64,000 nucleotides of DNA from an uncultured Lachnospiraceae bacterium (GCA_910579395.1 CAJTUC010000018.1:1-64000); one strand, 5' to 3'; positions 1 to 8,748 are shown, counted from the first letter of the stretch. Notes: a model not told the origin generated them from the letters alone. Translations and numbers: made by a program.

Positions 1-630
1 CTCCATCTTGACGGTCCGCTTGAATATGCACCGGAAGCATTATTCCATGAATTGCATCCGGAAATAACCTCGTTTGATTATTCATGGAGCATTGTAAGCG
101 ATCCGAAAAAAGCGGACCATGTAGAGTCTGAATTGAAAAATATTGTAGCCAGCCATAGTAATATTGCCTTAGACGAAATCAATACAGCGATTGAATATGA
201 AAAAATGTCAAATACTCTTGCGTTTGGCAGTATGGAGGTACTTTCATGGATGGTGTTCCTCTTTGGCGTTATCAACCTTATCAATACGACACTCTCTAAC
301 CAGATAGCCCGAAAGCAGGAAAACAGTGTTTTGCGTTCCATCGGTCTGACCCAAAAGCAGCTATGTAAAATGAACATCTGCGAGGGGCTGTGCTATGCGC
401 TCTTTGCAACATTGGCGACGCTGATCGTTGGGCTTCCGGCTTCCATCTTTGCTTGCAGAAAAATGAGCATAGGTGCTTTTGCAGGAAATGTAGTACCTTA
501 CAAATTCCCTGTTTTGGAAATGGGCCTGTTCATTCTGGTGTTGTTCGGAATGGAGCTGATCTTGTCTGTATGGACAATCCGCAGACAGAAAAAGCAATCC
601 CTGATTGAACAAATGCGGGCGATGGAATAA
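1..630 (+). CDS. ABC transporter permease, FtsX type, C-terminal part (cut by window edge)
   Basis: The frame is open from base 1 and gives the last 209 residues of a membrane protein. Three hydrophobic segments are visible (around VLSWMVFLFGVINLINTTL, GLCYALFATLATLIVGLPA and LEMGLFILVLFGMELILSV), with the charged loop RKQENSVLRSIGLTQKQL between the first two. A loop reading 'R..E..VLRSIGLT..Q' after the first of three C-terminal helices is the hallmark of the FtsX/MacB permease domain, whose members export peptides or antibiotics or act on cell-wall enzymes together with an ATPase. The N-terminus, the ATPase partner and the promoter lie outside the window. Family call is firm; substrate unknown. 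Confidence 0.8.
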   Translation, partial: LHLDGPLEYAPEALFHELHPEITSFDYSWSIVSDPKKADHVESELKNIVASHSNIALDEINTAIEYEKMSNTLAFGSMEVLSWMVFLFGVINLINTTLSNQIARKQENSVLRSIGLTQKQLCKMNICEGLCYALFATLATLIVGLPASIFACRKMSIGAFAGNVVPYKFPVLEMGLFILVLFGMELILSVWTIRRQKKQSLIEQMRAME

Positions 631-656
631 GCGTATAAAATTTGGAGGAATTATCT

Positions 657-895
657 TTGGCTGACGATAAAAGAAAATTAACAGAAAGAGATTTTTTGCA
701 AAGAATCATTTTCATTCGATTGATTTTGGATTTATTTGGAGCAGTTTTTCTCCATACTGTACTTGCTCCGAACCGTTGGAAAAGTGGCAATATTTACCGG
801 AAACTGCTATGCCTACATTAGTTTTAGGCGGTGGAGCAGCAGTGGTTTCTGTAATGACAAATCAATTACGCTATTTATTCTGGCAGAATTTATGA
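657..895 (+). pseudogene. Small membrane protein gene, apparently frameshifted
   Basis: A TTG codon at 657 follows a good Shine-Dalgarno (ggagga, 644-649) and opens a 54-codon frame starting LADDKRKLTERDFLQRIIF that stops at 819-821. The hydrophobic reading continues in the next frame from 809 (MPTLVLGGGAAVVSVMTNQL) to a stop at 893-895, so one shift near 806-811 would join the two into an 80-residue protein with two membrane segments. It may be a decayed gene of the upstream permease operon, or two tiny overlapping genes. The family is not recognised. From 896 to about 1090 nothing convincing is seen. Confidence 0.35.
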
Positions 896-1090
896 TTATT
901 TCAGGTGGCGGAGATTTTCTTATTATACTGAAAAGTATGCTATACCGCACTGATAAGCAAAAAAGTGTGTATTGCGACCATCCTTACGAATTTGGTTTTG
1001 TAGTTTTTGAGAAATAGGAACAAATACTGCTTAATCATGTTATTACTGTTATAGCTCCCCATAAAAGGGAAAACAAATGCCACTGCGAAT

Positions 1091-1124
1091 GAAAAAGAGC
1101 ACATAGACTGCCTTCTATGTGCTC
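1091..1124 (-). terminator. Rho-independent terminator of the small membrane peptide gene
   Basis: An 11-bp perfect stem (gagcacataga, 1097-1107, with tctatgtgctc, 1114-1124) closes a 6-nt loop. On the minus strand it is followed by five T. It lies 39 bp after the stop of the minus-strand gene at 1163-1333. Confidence 0.85.
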
Positions 1125-1162
1125 CAAATGCTGCTTTGCCGCTTCTGTTTCGACATTTCATC

Positions 1163-1333
1163 TCACTTTGCCACTTTCCTTCTTCCAATCATGAGCAGAC
1201 AGCTCAAAAACAATACGTCCACTGCTATTTGGGAAAATATCTCCGCACTCTTCCAGCCAAATACATAAGATAACCCCATCTGTACTGCGATGATTCCTGC
1301 CATTGCGCCTGCTGCCATTACTATTTTCTTCAT
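1163..1333 (-). CDS. Small two-helix membrane protein, 56 aa
   Basis: The minus-strand frame starts MKKIVMAAGAMAGIIAVQMG and ends LMIGRRKVAK before TGA. It has two hydrophobic stretches, one at the N-terminus and one around VDVLFLSCLLMIG, and a short basic C-terminal tail, so it should be inserted in the membrane. A purine-rich agaggggat lies just upstream of the ATG, and a strong terminator follows the stop, which together argue for a real single-gene transcript. No family is recognised and no function is proposed. It is too short for most automatic gene callers and may be missing from public annotation of related genomes. Confidence 0.6.
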   Translation of the reverse strand: MKKIVMAAGAMAGIIAVQMGLSYVFGWKSAEIFSQIAVDVLFLSCLLMIGRRKVAK

Positions 1334-1456
1334 TTTGATATCCCCTCTTCTTTGTTTTTTATTTTCTGATATAAGGATATCAAATAACAGCGGTCTGCTC
1401 CATCGATTTTCCTTACATTTTCGTGCCGTATCTTACAATCATGTAAGATAGCGTTC

Positions 1457-2398
1457 TCACAAATCAAACGCCAGCGCCGCGAACGCATCTTCCATCTTCG
1501 GCTGCGCGCTCCGTGCATTCATCAAAAACGCCTTCATCTCCGTATGGTGCTCTCCCATATCCTCTAACACGGCGCTGAAATTTCCGTCATGAATACAGCC
1601 GTTATCCAATAAGAACTGATAATATGCCCGTTCGTCGCCGTATTCTTCCAGAACCACCTTCCACGTCTCTTCCGAACTTTCCCCTTTCGTGTGAGCGCGC
1701 AGATAAGAAAGCAGTTCTTCCTTTGTATCCGGTGCAAGGCCGATATCGTTCATGAGCCGCAGCATCGCGAGACGGACTTTGAACCGCCGGCGCTGTTCAA
1801 TATAATAGTCCAGATTATTCTCTTTGCTGCCGTAATCTTCTTCTCCGCACAGAAGCATTTTGGAAAAACCCTCTTCATCCGCCTGTGCCATCAGCGACTG
1901 CATCCGCGCATCCCACTGTTCCAGCCAGCTTTGGCTCCCCGCCGCGAGCGGCTCAAATAAATAAAAAGCATCCAAACTGCCCATCACCGCCGCAAGCAGA
2001 CGGGAAATTTCCGCTTCCGGCCCGGTGATATCGTCCGGGGCCACGGATAGAATACCCTCTCCGCTCACCGTCAGAATCTGCTGCAGTCGAAAACAGTCTT
2101 TCAAAATGCCCTGTCCGACAACAAGCGTCTTTCGCGGCAGGATGAGCGCCCGCAGCGCACTGCAGCAGGCAAAGGCCCAGTCCTGTATTTCTGTAACGCT
2201 TCCCGGCAGATTCACCTGCTGTAGTTCTTTTGCCCCAAGAAAAGTCTTTTTTCCGACGACCGTTACCGGCTTTTCCTCTATCCGTTCCGGTACTGCCAGT
2301 GTGATATCCCGTCCCCGGTATCCGGTCAGGATAATGCTGTCTTCCCGTATTTCATATTGCAAAATACCATGTGCCGTTTCCATTTCCCCTGTCTGCAT
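1457..2398 (-). CDS. Leucine-rich-repeat (BspA-like) protein of unknown function
   Basis: About 313 residues from ATG 2398 (MQTGEMETAHGILQYEIRED). Residues 10-110 read like BspA-type LRR units: VTVVGKKTFLGAKELQQVNL and VTEIQDWAFACCSALRALIL have the pattern of 20-23-residue repeats found in surface and cytoplasmic clostridial proteins. The rest is helical and rich in acidic residues, ending with an ankyrin-like feel (ERAYYQFLLDNGCIHDGNFSA). No signal peptide, so probably cytoplasmic. Two in-frame ATGs lie at 2410 and 2398; the later is chosen because the purine stretch gggaaagg ends 1 nt from the first and 13 nt from the second. It follows the MoxR/VWA pair on the same strand and may belong to that unit. 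Confidence 0.6.
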   Translation of the reverse strand: MQTGEMETAHGILQYEIREDSIILTGYRGRDITLAVPERIEEKPVTVVGKKTFLGAKELQQVNLPGSVTEIQDWAFACCSALRALILPRKTLVVGQGILKDCFRLQQILTVSGEGILSVAPDDITGPEAEISRLLAAVMGSLDAFYLFEPLAAGSQSWLEQWDARMQSLMAQADEEGFSKMLLCGEEDYGSKENNLDYYIEQRRRFKVRLAMLRLMNDIGLAPDTKEELLSYLRAHTKGESSEETWKVVLEEYGDERAYYQFLLDNGCIHDGNFSAVLEDMGEHHTEMKAFLMNARSAQPKMEDAFAALAFDL

Positions 2399-2518
2399 TA
2401 TAATAACCATGCCTTTCCCACAACCTGCGATATTTGCGCCGACGCTGAAAGCGTCTTGGCACCAATATTCGCAAGACGAATAAATTCGTCTATGAAAAAT
2501 CTCTGATTTTTCAATCTG
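2399..2518 (-). repeat. Dispersed leader repeat, copy A
   Basis: Read on the minus strand this leader holds a hairpin (ttgaaaaatc/gatttttca), further short hairpins (gacgaat/attcgtc; gacgct/agcgtc), then gggaaagg-catggttattata-ATG. The same order of parts stands before the genes at 13644-14588 and 38644-39933, so this is one copy of a repeat family rather than a private leader. Confidence 0.65.
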
Positions 2519-2567
2519 CACTCCCATTCCCGCCTGCAAAATAGATTTCTGCTGCCCTGTGCATCCC

Positions 2568-4157
2568 TTATAAAACGAGGTCGATCTGCTGCATCAGCAT
2601 ATCACTTCGCTCGGATACCATCATATCCTCATGATGCCGCTTATAATCCTCACTGCCATACATACTGATAAATTTAGCGCAGTCCTGATTGACCGTACAT
2701 TCCGTCAACAGGATCAGCATTTCATTGCCCGCTCCAAACGTATCTTCCACAAATGCGAACAGATAATGCAGCTTCTGTCCGACCTCGCCCGTTTCCTGTC
2801 TGTAACCGGCTACTTCATGATCGTAACGGTCTTTTAAAAGCTGTACTGCCTCGTCTTTATTCTGCACGTCACGCAGACGAAATTCCTTCTCGCAGTCCTG
2901 TAAAAAGCGGATGACCTTCCGCTGCTTCCGTCTCTCCCTTTCGGATAAGGAACCGGCCTTCTGCAAAGCCTCCATTCCTTTCTGCCTGCCTTCTATCTGC
3001 TTTTCGAGCAAAATGCGCATCTTACCGGACACAGACACCGTATCCTGTATATGCTTATCCTGCCCGCCTGCGGCACTGCCCTCCATACGGGTGTCTTCCC
3101 CCCTGTCATTCTCCTGTGCGGCATTCCTGAGTGCCTTCATATGCACCAGCAGATTGTTCAAATAGTCGAGTTTCTCCATATTCTCCCGGATATCGTGCTG
3201 TACCCGCTCGATCAGCATCCCCATCAGGGAAAGACGCTCATCGAAATCGGCTTTTCTTGCTTTTTCTCCGGCGCTTGCAGGATTTTTCCCCGCAAGAATC
3301 TCTTCTACATGATAATCTTTTTTATACTTCTGATACAGGTCATAATAAGCGGTAAATTCTTTGACCACACGGGGATTCCGCAGATATTGCTCCACCAGCG
3401 TTTCTTCCACCTTCATGTCTTCTTCTTCATAGAGCAGTATCATCTCGGACAAATCTTCCCAGCCTCTTGCCGTAATATAATTTTTGCCCCGCACGGTCGT
3501 CTCGACCAGATAGAAATCCTCTTTTTTCAAATCCAGATAATTCAAAATGGCGGTATGCAGGTTCCGGTTTCTGGCATACTCTTTCCAGACGCCGTAATCC
3601 GCTTCCACCTCCAGAATCTTCATCCTGTCCAGCGTGACCACATCGAACTCCCGCACCGATTTATTATATTCCGGCGGATTTCCCGCGGTAACGATGACCC
3701 AGCCTTCCGGCACCTTATGACGGCCGAATACCTTATACTGGAGAAATTGCAGCATGGACGGCGCCAGTGTTTCCGACACGCAGTTGATCTCATCCAGAAA
3801 AAGAATCCCCTCTTTGATACCGCTGTCCTTCATCACATCATAGACCGAAGCGATGATCTCGCTCATCGTGTACTCGGAAACATCATAAGAAAGCCCGTCG
3901 TATTCCTTATGCGCGATAAAAGGAAGCCCTAACGCCGACTGTCTCGTATGATGCGTCATGGAATAAGATACAAGCGCAATGCCGAGTTCCTGCGCGATTT
4001 GTTCCATAACGGCCGTTTTCCCGATTCCCGGCGCACCCAGCAGAAAGATCGGCCGCTGTCTGACCACCGGAATCCGGTACTCTCCTTCCTCGTCTTTCTT
4101 CAAATACAATTTAACGGAATCTTTAATATACTCCTTCGCCTGTTTAATGTTCAGCAT
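2568..4157 (-). CDS. MoxR-type AAA+ ATPase
   Basis: A 529-residue protein with Walker A GAPGIGKT at about residues 41-48, Walker B ILFLDEINCV near 120 and a sensor-like VTAGNPPEYN, the typical N-terminal AAA+ core of the MoxR group. These ATPases work as chaperones that remodel or insert metal into partner proteins carrying VWA domains. The C-terminal 250 residues are charged and probably coiled, longer than in simple MoxR proteins. The next gene downstream on the same strand would be the LRR-like protein, and the gene just upstream (4227-5498) encodes a VWA-type partner, 69 bp away. The start has gggag 8 nt ahead. ATPase class is certain; the client is unknown. Confidence 0.85.
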   Translation of the reverse strand: MLNIKQAKEYIKDSVKLYLKKDEEGEYRIPVVRQRPIFLLGAPGIGKTAVMEQIAQELGIALVSYSMTHHTRQSALGLPFIAHKEYDGLSYDVSEYTMSEIIASVYDVMKDSGIKEGILFLDEINCVSETLAPSMLQFLQYKVFGRHKVPEGWVIVTAGNPPEYNKSVREFDVVTLDRMKILEVEADYGVWKEYARNRNLHTAILNYLDLKKEDFYLVETTVRGKNYITARGWEDLSEMILLYEEEDMKVEETLVEQYLRNPRVVKEFTAYYDLYQKYKKDYHVEEILAGKNPASAGEKARKADFDERLSLMGMLIERVQHDIRENMEKLDYLNNLLVHMKALRNAAQENDRGEDTRMEGSAAGGQDKHIQDTVSVSGKMRILLEKQIEGRQKGMEALQKAGSLSERERRKQRKVIRFLQDCEKEFRLRDVQNKDEAVQLLKDRYDHEVAGYRQETGEVGQKLHYLFAFVEDTFGAGNEMLILLTECTVNQDCAKFISMYGSEDYKRHHEDMMVSERSDMLMQQIDLVL

Positions 4158-4184
4158 TTCACTTCTCCCTTCAATCTCCTCACG

Positions 4185-4242
4185 GAAAGAATGCCCTTGA
4201 TGAGCATTCTTTCGATTGAAAAAGACTTAGTCTTTTTCAATC
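4185..4242 (-). terminator. Two consecutive hairpins, the first with the stop codon as its loop
   Basis: On the minus strand GATTGAAAAAGAC (4242-4230 side) pairs perfectly over 13 bp with its complement at 4214-4226, and the three-base loop is exactly the TAA stop codon of the VWA gene (4227-4229). A second 10-bp stem (gaaagaatgc 4185-4194, gcattctttc 4204-4213) follows at once. No U-run follows, so it may be an mRNA-stabilising or attenuating structure between VWA and moxR rather than a full terminator. Confidence 0.6.
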
Positions 4243-5498
4243 TCGTCCAGTACGACCTTGATTGCCCAGGGCGGCACCGCCGGCGCCTCCCCATCCTCCC
4301 GCAGAAAAACAAATGCGGTATCGTAATCCGGCATTCTCTCGGGGTAAATACCATAACCATCCGTAAAATAAAGCAGTCCTTTCAAATCCGCAAATTCACC
4401 TGCCTGCTGCAGCGCTTCCACATATTGAAAGACCGGCCGGAAATCCGTAGAGCCGAAGCCACGCAGCTTCCCGCTCTGCATAAATGCGTCAAATTCCTCT
4501 TTGCAGGTTATTTTCGTATCGCTCTGCACCTCATTATCGCATTGTATGATGTGCACATTGATCTTCTGAAAAAAATTCTCTTTCTGCTGCATGATCTGAT
4601 ACGTCTTATTCAGAAAAGCCTGTACCACTTCCCCGCGGCATGAAGCCGAAGTATCGACCGCTATCACAAAATCCCTGATCTTATTGGCATCTTTATACTC
4701 TAGCGGCTCGACGAGCGGCATATTTCCATAACGTGACAGCCCATAGGTGTAGTAGATATAATCAAATTCATCGTCATTGACCTGTATCGTCTCGCCCATC
4801 GTCATGAAACGCCGCAGGAAATCGCTGTAATCGTATTTTTCCCTCGTGGCCTCTTTCAGATTCTCTTCCATGCTCTGCGCATTGTTTTTATCTTTGGAAA
4901 AAGATTTTAAATCCGCCTTTACCCGTTCGCTGACTTTGCGCCACTCTTCCTGCGACAACACCAGTTCTTCTTTTCTGTCCCAATACAGGTGTTCGTCATA
5001 ATGGCACAGTTCCCGCCATTCTTTCAGCGCTTTGCTTGACGGCGGTTCAATACGGAAATGTCTGTAAAGCTTCTCCGCCGTCAGCCCGCCGGCCTGCTTT
5101 CTCAGAATGTCAAGCCGCCCCCGCAGAACGGCATCCGACTGCATCGCTGCTAGATGCAGGTCGATTTCCAGAATCGTGTTCTCCACCGCAATATCGGTCG
5201 CCAAATCCCACAATTCCCGTTCCAGCTTATCGGTCTGAAAACTATGATAAAAAATACAATGCAAAAGCACATGCAGATAAAGTCTGACCATAAAATGCGG
5301 CTCTTTTCGATAGCGTGCGAGCAGAACCGCCGGGTCATAAAAAAGCGTGCTCCCGTCATAAGCAAACGCGCCCATCTGTTCTCTTTGTTCCAGTTTCAGC
5401 TTTGCCAGCGCCACATCCAGAAAACGCATATTGATCAAAATACCGTCATGCGCCAGCCGGATGACTTCACGGGCAAGCGATGATATCTGTTCCGTCAT
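4227..5498 (-). CDS. VWA-like domain protein with DUF2201-type N-terminal region
   Basis: 423 residues. The C-terminal part carries FVIAVDTSASCRGEVVQAFL, the DxSxS metal-ion-dependent adhesion site that opens VWA domains, followed by FGSTDFRP and YFTDGYG, the later MIDAS positions. The N-terminal 200 residues (HFMVRLYLHVLLHCIFYHSF; LWDLATDIAVENTILEID) match the layout of DUF2201 'putative metallopeptidase' regions, including the helix with HVLLHCIFYH in place of the HExxH motif. Such proteins are encoded next to MoxR ATPases and are thought to be their substrates or adaptors. Start ATG 5498 has aggag 8 nt ahead. Direction and spacing suggest co-transcription with the ATPase. Confidence 0.75.
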   Translation of the reverse strand: MTEQISSLAREVIRLAHDGILINMRFLDVALAKLKLEQREQMGAFAYDGSTLFYDPAVLLARYRKEPHFMVRLYLHVLLHCIFYHSFQTDKLERELWDLATDIAVENTILEIDLHLAAMQSDAVLRGRLDILRKQAGGLTAEKLYRHFRIEPPSSKALKEWRELCHYDEHLYWDRKEELVLSQEEWRKVSERVKADLKSFSKDKNNAQSMEENLKEATREKYDYSDFLRRFMTMGETIQVNDDEFDYIYYTYGLSRYGNMPLVEPLEYKDANKIRDFVIAVDTSASCRGEVVQAFLNKTYQIMQQKENFFQKINVHIIQCDNEVQSDTKITCKEEFDAFMQSGKLRGFGSTDFRPVFQYVEALQQAGEFADLKGLLYFTDGYGIYPERMPDYDTAFVFLREDGEAPAVPPWAIKVVLDEIEKD

Positions 5499-5530
5499 GC
5501 TATTTCTCCTGTCATGTCATTTTATAGCAA

Positions 5531-5597
5531 ATGGTTTTCCCCGGCCCGCAAACCGAAGCCGCAGACACAAATCGCGGCTGGAAGATACGCTCTTCCA
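5531..5597. repeat. Dispersed leader repeat, diverged copy G
   Basis: The stretch shares the ordered motifs ccgcag..caaat-cgcgg and a closing hairpin (ggctggaag/cttccaacc) with the copies at 14589-14676 and 43814-43860. It lies just upstream of the VWA gene start on the minus strand, but the Shine-Dalgarno part of the family is not preserved. Confidence 0.4.
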
Positions 5598-5650
5598 ACC
5601 GCACTCTTACAACACAACTCCAACAGAATGACTCAGCAGAGACATTCTTC

Positions 5651-5735
5651 AGTGTGAAGAAGACTTGCTCCGCAAGTCGTAGAAGTTCTTAGCGAAACAG
5701 CCCTTGCTGTGAGTTTTAGAACTTCTCTTCACACT
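5651..5735. repeat. Three-way-junction hairpin element at the end of the hydrolase gene
   Basis: AGTGTGAAGA (5651-5660) pairs with TCTTCACACT (5726-5735). Inside lie ACTTGC-TCC-GCAAGT (5663-5677) and AGAAGTTCT (5681-5689) with AGAACTTCT (5718-5726), the latter extended by aaacagc/gctgt. The stop codon of the hydrolase gene (5729-5731) sits in the closing stem. A related arm occurs at 52822-52868. Confidence 0.6.
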
Positions 5736-6361
5736 ATGAACGGATTATGCTTCTTCTCATATCCGATATCCGTCGTTTCTCCGTGCCCCGGGTATACTTT
5801 TACCGCATCCGGCAACACGAACAGCCGCTCTTTTATAGAGCGCACGAGCGCGCTCATACTGCCCGTCTCCAAATCCGTTCTTCCCACGGATTCCTGAAAC
5901 AGCGTATCACCGCTGATCAGAATGCCGTCCTCTTCAAAGTAATAACAGCAGCTGCCGACCGTGTGGCCCGGTGTCGCGATCAGTTTACAGGTCATGCCCA
6001 CAATCGTGATTTTTTCTCCGTCTTTCAAATATCTGTCCGGCACGACTGTATAGGGCCTGCCCACCTGATCCGATACATTGGTAACGGCATCTTCGCACAA
6101 TACTTTTTCTTCTTCATACGCATAAATCGGTGCACCTGACAATTCCCGCAGCTTATTTGTTCCCCATATATGATCAAAATGTCCATGAGTCAGCAAAATG
6201 CCTGCCACCTGAAACCCTTTTTCTTTTAAGGCTTCATAAATATAATCGCCTTTATCCGCCGGGTCAAAAAAGATAGCATCTTTTTCACCCTCTTGATACA
6301 CAAAATAACAATTTGTCTGGCAGATGCCAAGCATCAGCCTGCCGACCTTCAAATTTGCCAT
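5729..6361 (-). CDS. Metallo-beta-lactamase-fold hydrolase (glyoxalase II-like)
   Basis: 210 residues from ATG 6361, chosen because aaggagcgga lies 5 nt ahead and the preceding in-frame codons overlap relA. The metal motif LLTHGHFDHIWG (HxHxDH) is present, with a later conserved TPGHTVGSCCYY, ISGDTLFQES and YPGHGETT, so both metal sites look complete. Proteins of this size next to relA are annotated as hydroxyacylglutathione hydrolase-like enzymes; the true substrate is unknown and could be a thioester. It follows relA by 74 bp on the same strand and probably shares its transcript. The reading frame ends inside a three-way hairpin element. Confidence 0.85.
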   Translation of the reverse strand: MANLKVGRLMLGICQTNCYFVYQEGEKDAIFFDPADKGDYIYEALKEKGFQVAGILLTHGHFDHIWGTNKLRELSGAPIYAYEEEKVLCEDAVTNVSDQVGRPYTVVPDRYLKDGEKITIVGMTCKLIATPGHTVGSCCYYFEEDGILISGDTLFQESVGRTDLETGSMSALVRSIKERLFVLPDAVKVYPGHGETTDIGYEKKHNPFIV

Positions 6362-6435
6362 GTTCTCCGCTCCTTTTCTTCCACCGCTTTGCCTCAATGC
6401 ACGAAATCTGTCTTCGCAGTTCCTGTGGCAGTCCA

Positions 6436-8748
6436 TCAGCCCGTTGTTCTCTCGATATCGAGAACGCTGCTTATCGTGCGGATTTTATCAATAATCCGGT
6501 TCAATTCTTCCCTGCTGCGAATTTCAAAGCTGACGTTTATCGTCGCCGTTCCCTGCTTATTAATCCTTGTATTCAACGCCAGAATATCGATATCCTTCTC
6601 AGTCAGCGCTCTGGAAATATCCGCCAGGAGACCGTTCCGATTGTTGGCATAAATACTGATCTCCGCCAGATATTTCTCGTCCCCGTTATCTGCCGCCTCC
6701 TGTTGCCATTCCGCATCAATCAGTCTGACGCAGTCGATTTCCGGTAAATGCAGAATATTGATACAGTCCGTACGATGAATGGAAACGCCGCGCCCTCTCG
6801 TGACAAATCCCACGATTTCATCTCCCGGCACAGGGCTGCAGCATTTGGAAAATCTGACCGCCACGTCGTGAATGCCTTTTACGACGATGCTGCTCGTACC
6901 TTTTTTGGGCTGCATCCTGCTATGCTGGGCATTCTCTTTTACCTCAGCAAGCACTTCTTCATCGGATATCTCCTTTTTATGATCATGATCATACTGCTCC
7001 TGCATCCGGTTGATGATCTGGCCTTCTTTCAACCCGCCATGCCCGACCGCCGCCAATACAGAATCCCAGTCCCGGAAGCCGTATTTCTTCATGATCGCTT
7101 CTTCATACTGGGGAACCAGAATATCCTGTGTATTAATGGATTTTGCCTTACAATAGCTCAAAAGCAGCTCTCTGCCCTTGACAATATTATCTTCTTTTAA
7201 TTCCTGTTTAAACCACTGATTGATCTTATTTTTGGCCTGTGTGCTCTTCACCAGATTCAACCAGTCACGGCTCGGCCCTTTGGAATTCTGGGAAGTCAGG
7301 ATTTCAATCCTGTCGCCGTTCTTGATCTCATAATCGATGGTCACGAGTTTGCCGTTCACTCTGGCGCCGATCATTTTATTGCCAACCGCACTGTGAATGC
7401 TGTATGCGAAATCAATCGGTGTTGAGCCCGCCGGAAGATTTTTGACATCGCCCGTTGGGGTAAAACAGTATACATGGTCGGAAAAAAGGTTCAGATCGCT
7501 CTTTAAAAGTTTCATGAACTCTTTATTATCTTCCGCCGTCTGCTGCCACTCCAGTATCTGCCGCAGCCAGACGAGTTTTTCTTCTTCCTGCGCCTCCACT
7601 TTTTTTCCGTCGGAAGCCTCTTTATATTTCCAGTGCGCAGCAATGCCGTATTCTGCCGCTTTGTGCATCTCATAGGTACGGATCTGTATTTCAAATGGCT
7701 GCCCGGAAGAACCGATCAGCGTGGTGTGCAAAGACTGGTACATATTTGCTTTCGGTACCGCGATGTAGTCCTTGAAACGGCCCGGAATCGGTTTATACAT
7801 CTCATGTATCACACCCAGCGCCGCATAGCAGTCCAGGACCGTATCCACGATAATACGCACCGCGAACAGATCATAAATCTGGTCAATCGTCTTGTTCTGA
7901 TTCTTCATTTTCTTGTAAATGCTGAAAAAATGCTTGATGCGCCCGTCAATCTGCGCCTTGATACCGGCGTGCGCGATATGCTCGCCTACTTCATCTACGA
8001 TTGTCTGAATATATTTTTCGCGGACACTCTTACGGACTGCAATCGTATCCACCAGTTCATAATAAGCCTCCGGTTCGAGATATTTTAAAGATAGATCATC
8101 CAGTTCCACCTTAATTTTGGAAATACCGAGCCGCTGGGCAATCGGTGAATAAATATCCAGCGTTTCCCGCGCGACTTCTTTTTGTTTTTCGGCATTTCGA
8201 TACTGCAGGGTACGCATATTATGCAGTCTGTCCGCCAGTTTGATCAGGATTACACGGATATCTCTTGCCATTGCCAGAAACATCTTCCGCAGATTCTCCG
8301 CCTGCCGCTCCAGCTTCTCCGCATCCTTATCACTGCCCTTTTCTCCGTGGAAACTCAATTTATCCAGTTTCGTAACGCCATCCACGATTAAGGCAACGTC
8401 TGCGCCGAATTTCTCCGCAATCTCCTCATCCGTTATCGGCGTATCCTCCACCACGTCATGCAGCAGCCCTGCAACGATCGTTTCCTTATCCAGTTCGAGA
8501 TCTGCCAGAATGATCGCTACGCACAGCGGATGAATGATATAAGGCTCCCCCGATTTGCGGACCTGATCCTTATGCGCCTCATATGCTACAGCATATGCTT
8601 TTTCAATCAGCGAAATATCATCGGAAGGATGATATCTGCGCACGCGCGCAATCAACTCCTGATACAACGCTTCAGGACTCTGGAATTCTTCTATCGATTC
8701 AATTCTTCCGTCATCAAAAACAACTTCTTTCTTTTCTTCTGTTGCCAT
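6436..8748 (-). CDS. relA: Bifunctional (p)ppGpp synthetase/hydrolase
   Basis: 770 residues, the full length of Rel/SpoT proteins. The hydrolase HD site is at H97-D98 (LLHDVVEDT). The synthetase domain carries GRFKDYIAVPK and YQSLHTT; the RxKD motif (RFKD) is the form found in bifunctional enzymes rather than the ExDD of synthetase-only RelA. A TGS domain (VYCFTPTGDVKNLPAGSTPI) and a C-terminal ACT domain (AEISIYANNRNGLLADISRAL) follow. The enzyme makes and degrades the stringent-response alarmones on starved ribosomes. A good promoter lies at 8806-8834. Confidence 0.97.
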   Translation of the reverse strand: MATEEKKEVVFDDGRIESIEEFQSPEALYQELIARVRRYHPSDDISLIEKAYAVAYEAHKDQVRKSGEPYIIHPLCVAIILADLELDKETIVAGLLHDVVEDTPITDEEIAEKFGADVALIVDGVTKLDKLSFHGEKGSDKDAEKLERQAENLRKMFLAMARDIRVILIKLADRLHNMRTLQYRNAEKQKEVARETLDIYSPIAQRLGISKIKVELDDLSLKYLEPEAYYELVDTIAVRKSVREKYIQTIVDEVGEHIAHAGIKAQIDGRIKHFFSIYKKMKNQNKTIDQIYDLFAVRIIVDTVLDCYAALGVIHEMYKPIPGRFKDYIAVPKANMYQSLHTTLIGSSGQPFEIQIRTYEMHKAAEYGIAAHWKYKEASDGKKVEAQEEEKLVWLRQILEWQQTAEDNKEFMKLLKSDLNLFSDHVYCFTPTGDVKNLPAGSTPIDFAYSIHSAVGNKMIGARVNGKLVTIDYEIKNGDRIEILTSQNSKGPSRDWLNLVKSTQAKNKINQWFKQELKEDNIVKGRELLLSYCKAKSINTQDILVPQYEEAIMKKYGFRDWDSVLAAVGHGGLKEGQIINRMQEQYDHDHKKEISDEEVLAEVKENAQHSRMQPKKGTSSIVVKGIHDVAVRFSKCCSPVPGDEIVGFVTRGRGVSIHRTDCINILHLPEIDCVRLIDAEWQQEAADNGDEKYLAEISIYANNRNGLLADISRALTEKDIDILALNTRINKQGTATINVSFEIRSREELNRIIDKIRTISSVLDIERTTG

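Noticed and set aside
1148..1160. TGTCGAA heptamer (0A box) on the minus strand
   Set aside because: It lies at the end of a small gene, far from any start on that strand; a single heptamer is expected by chance.
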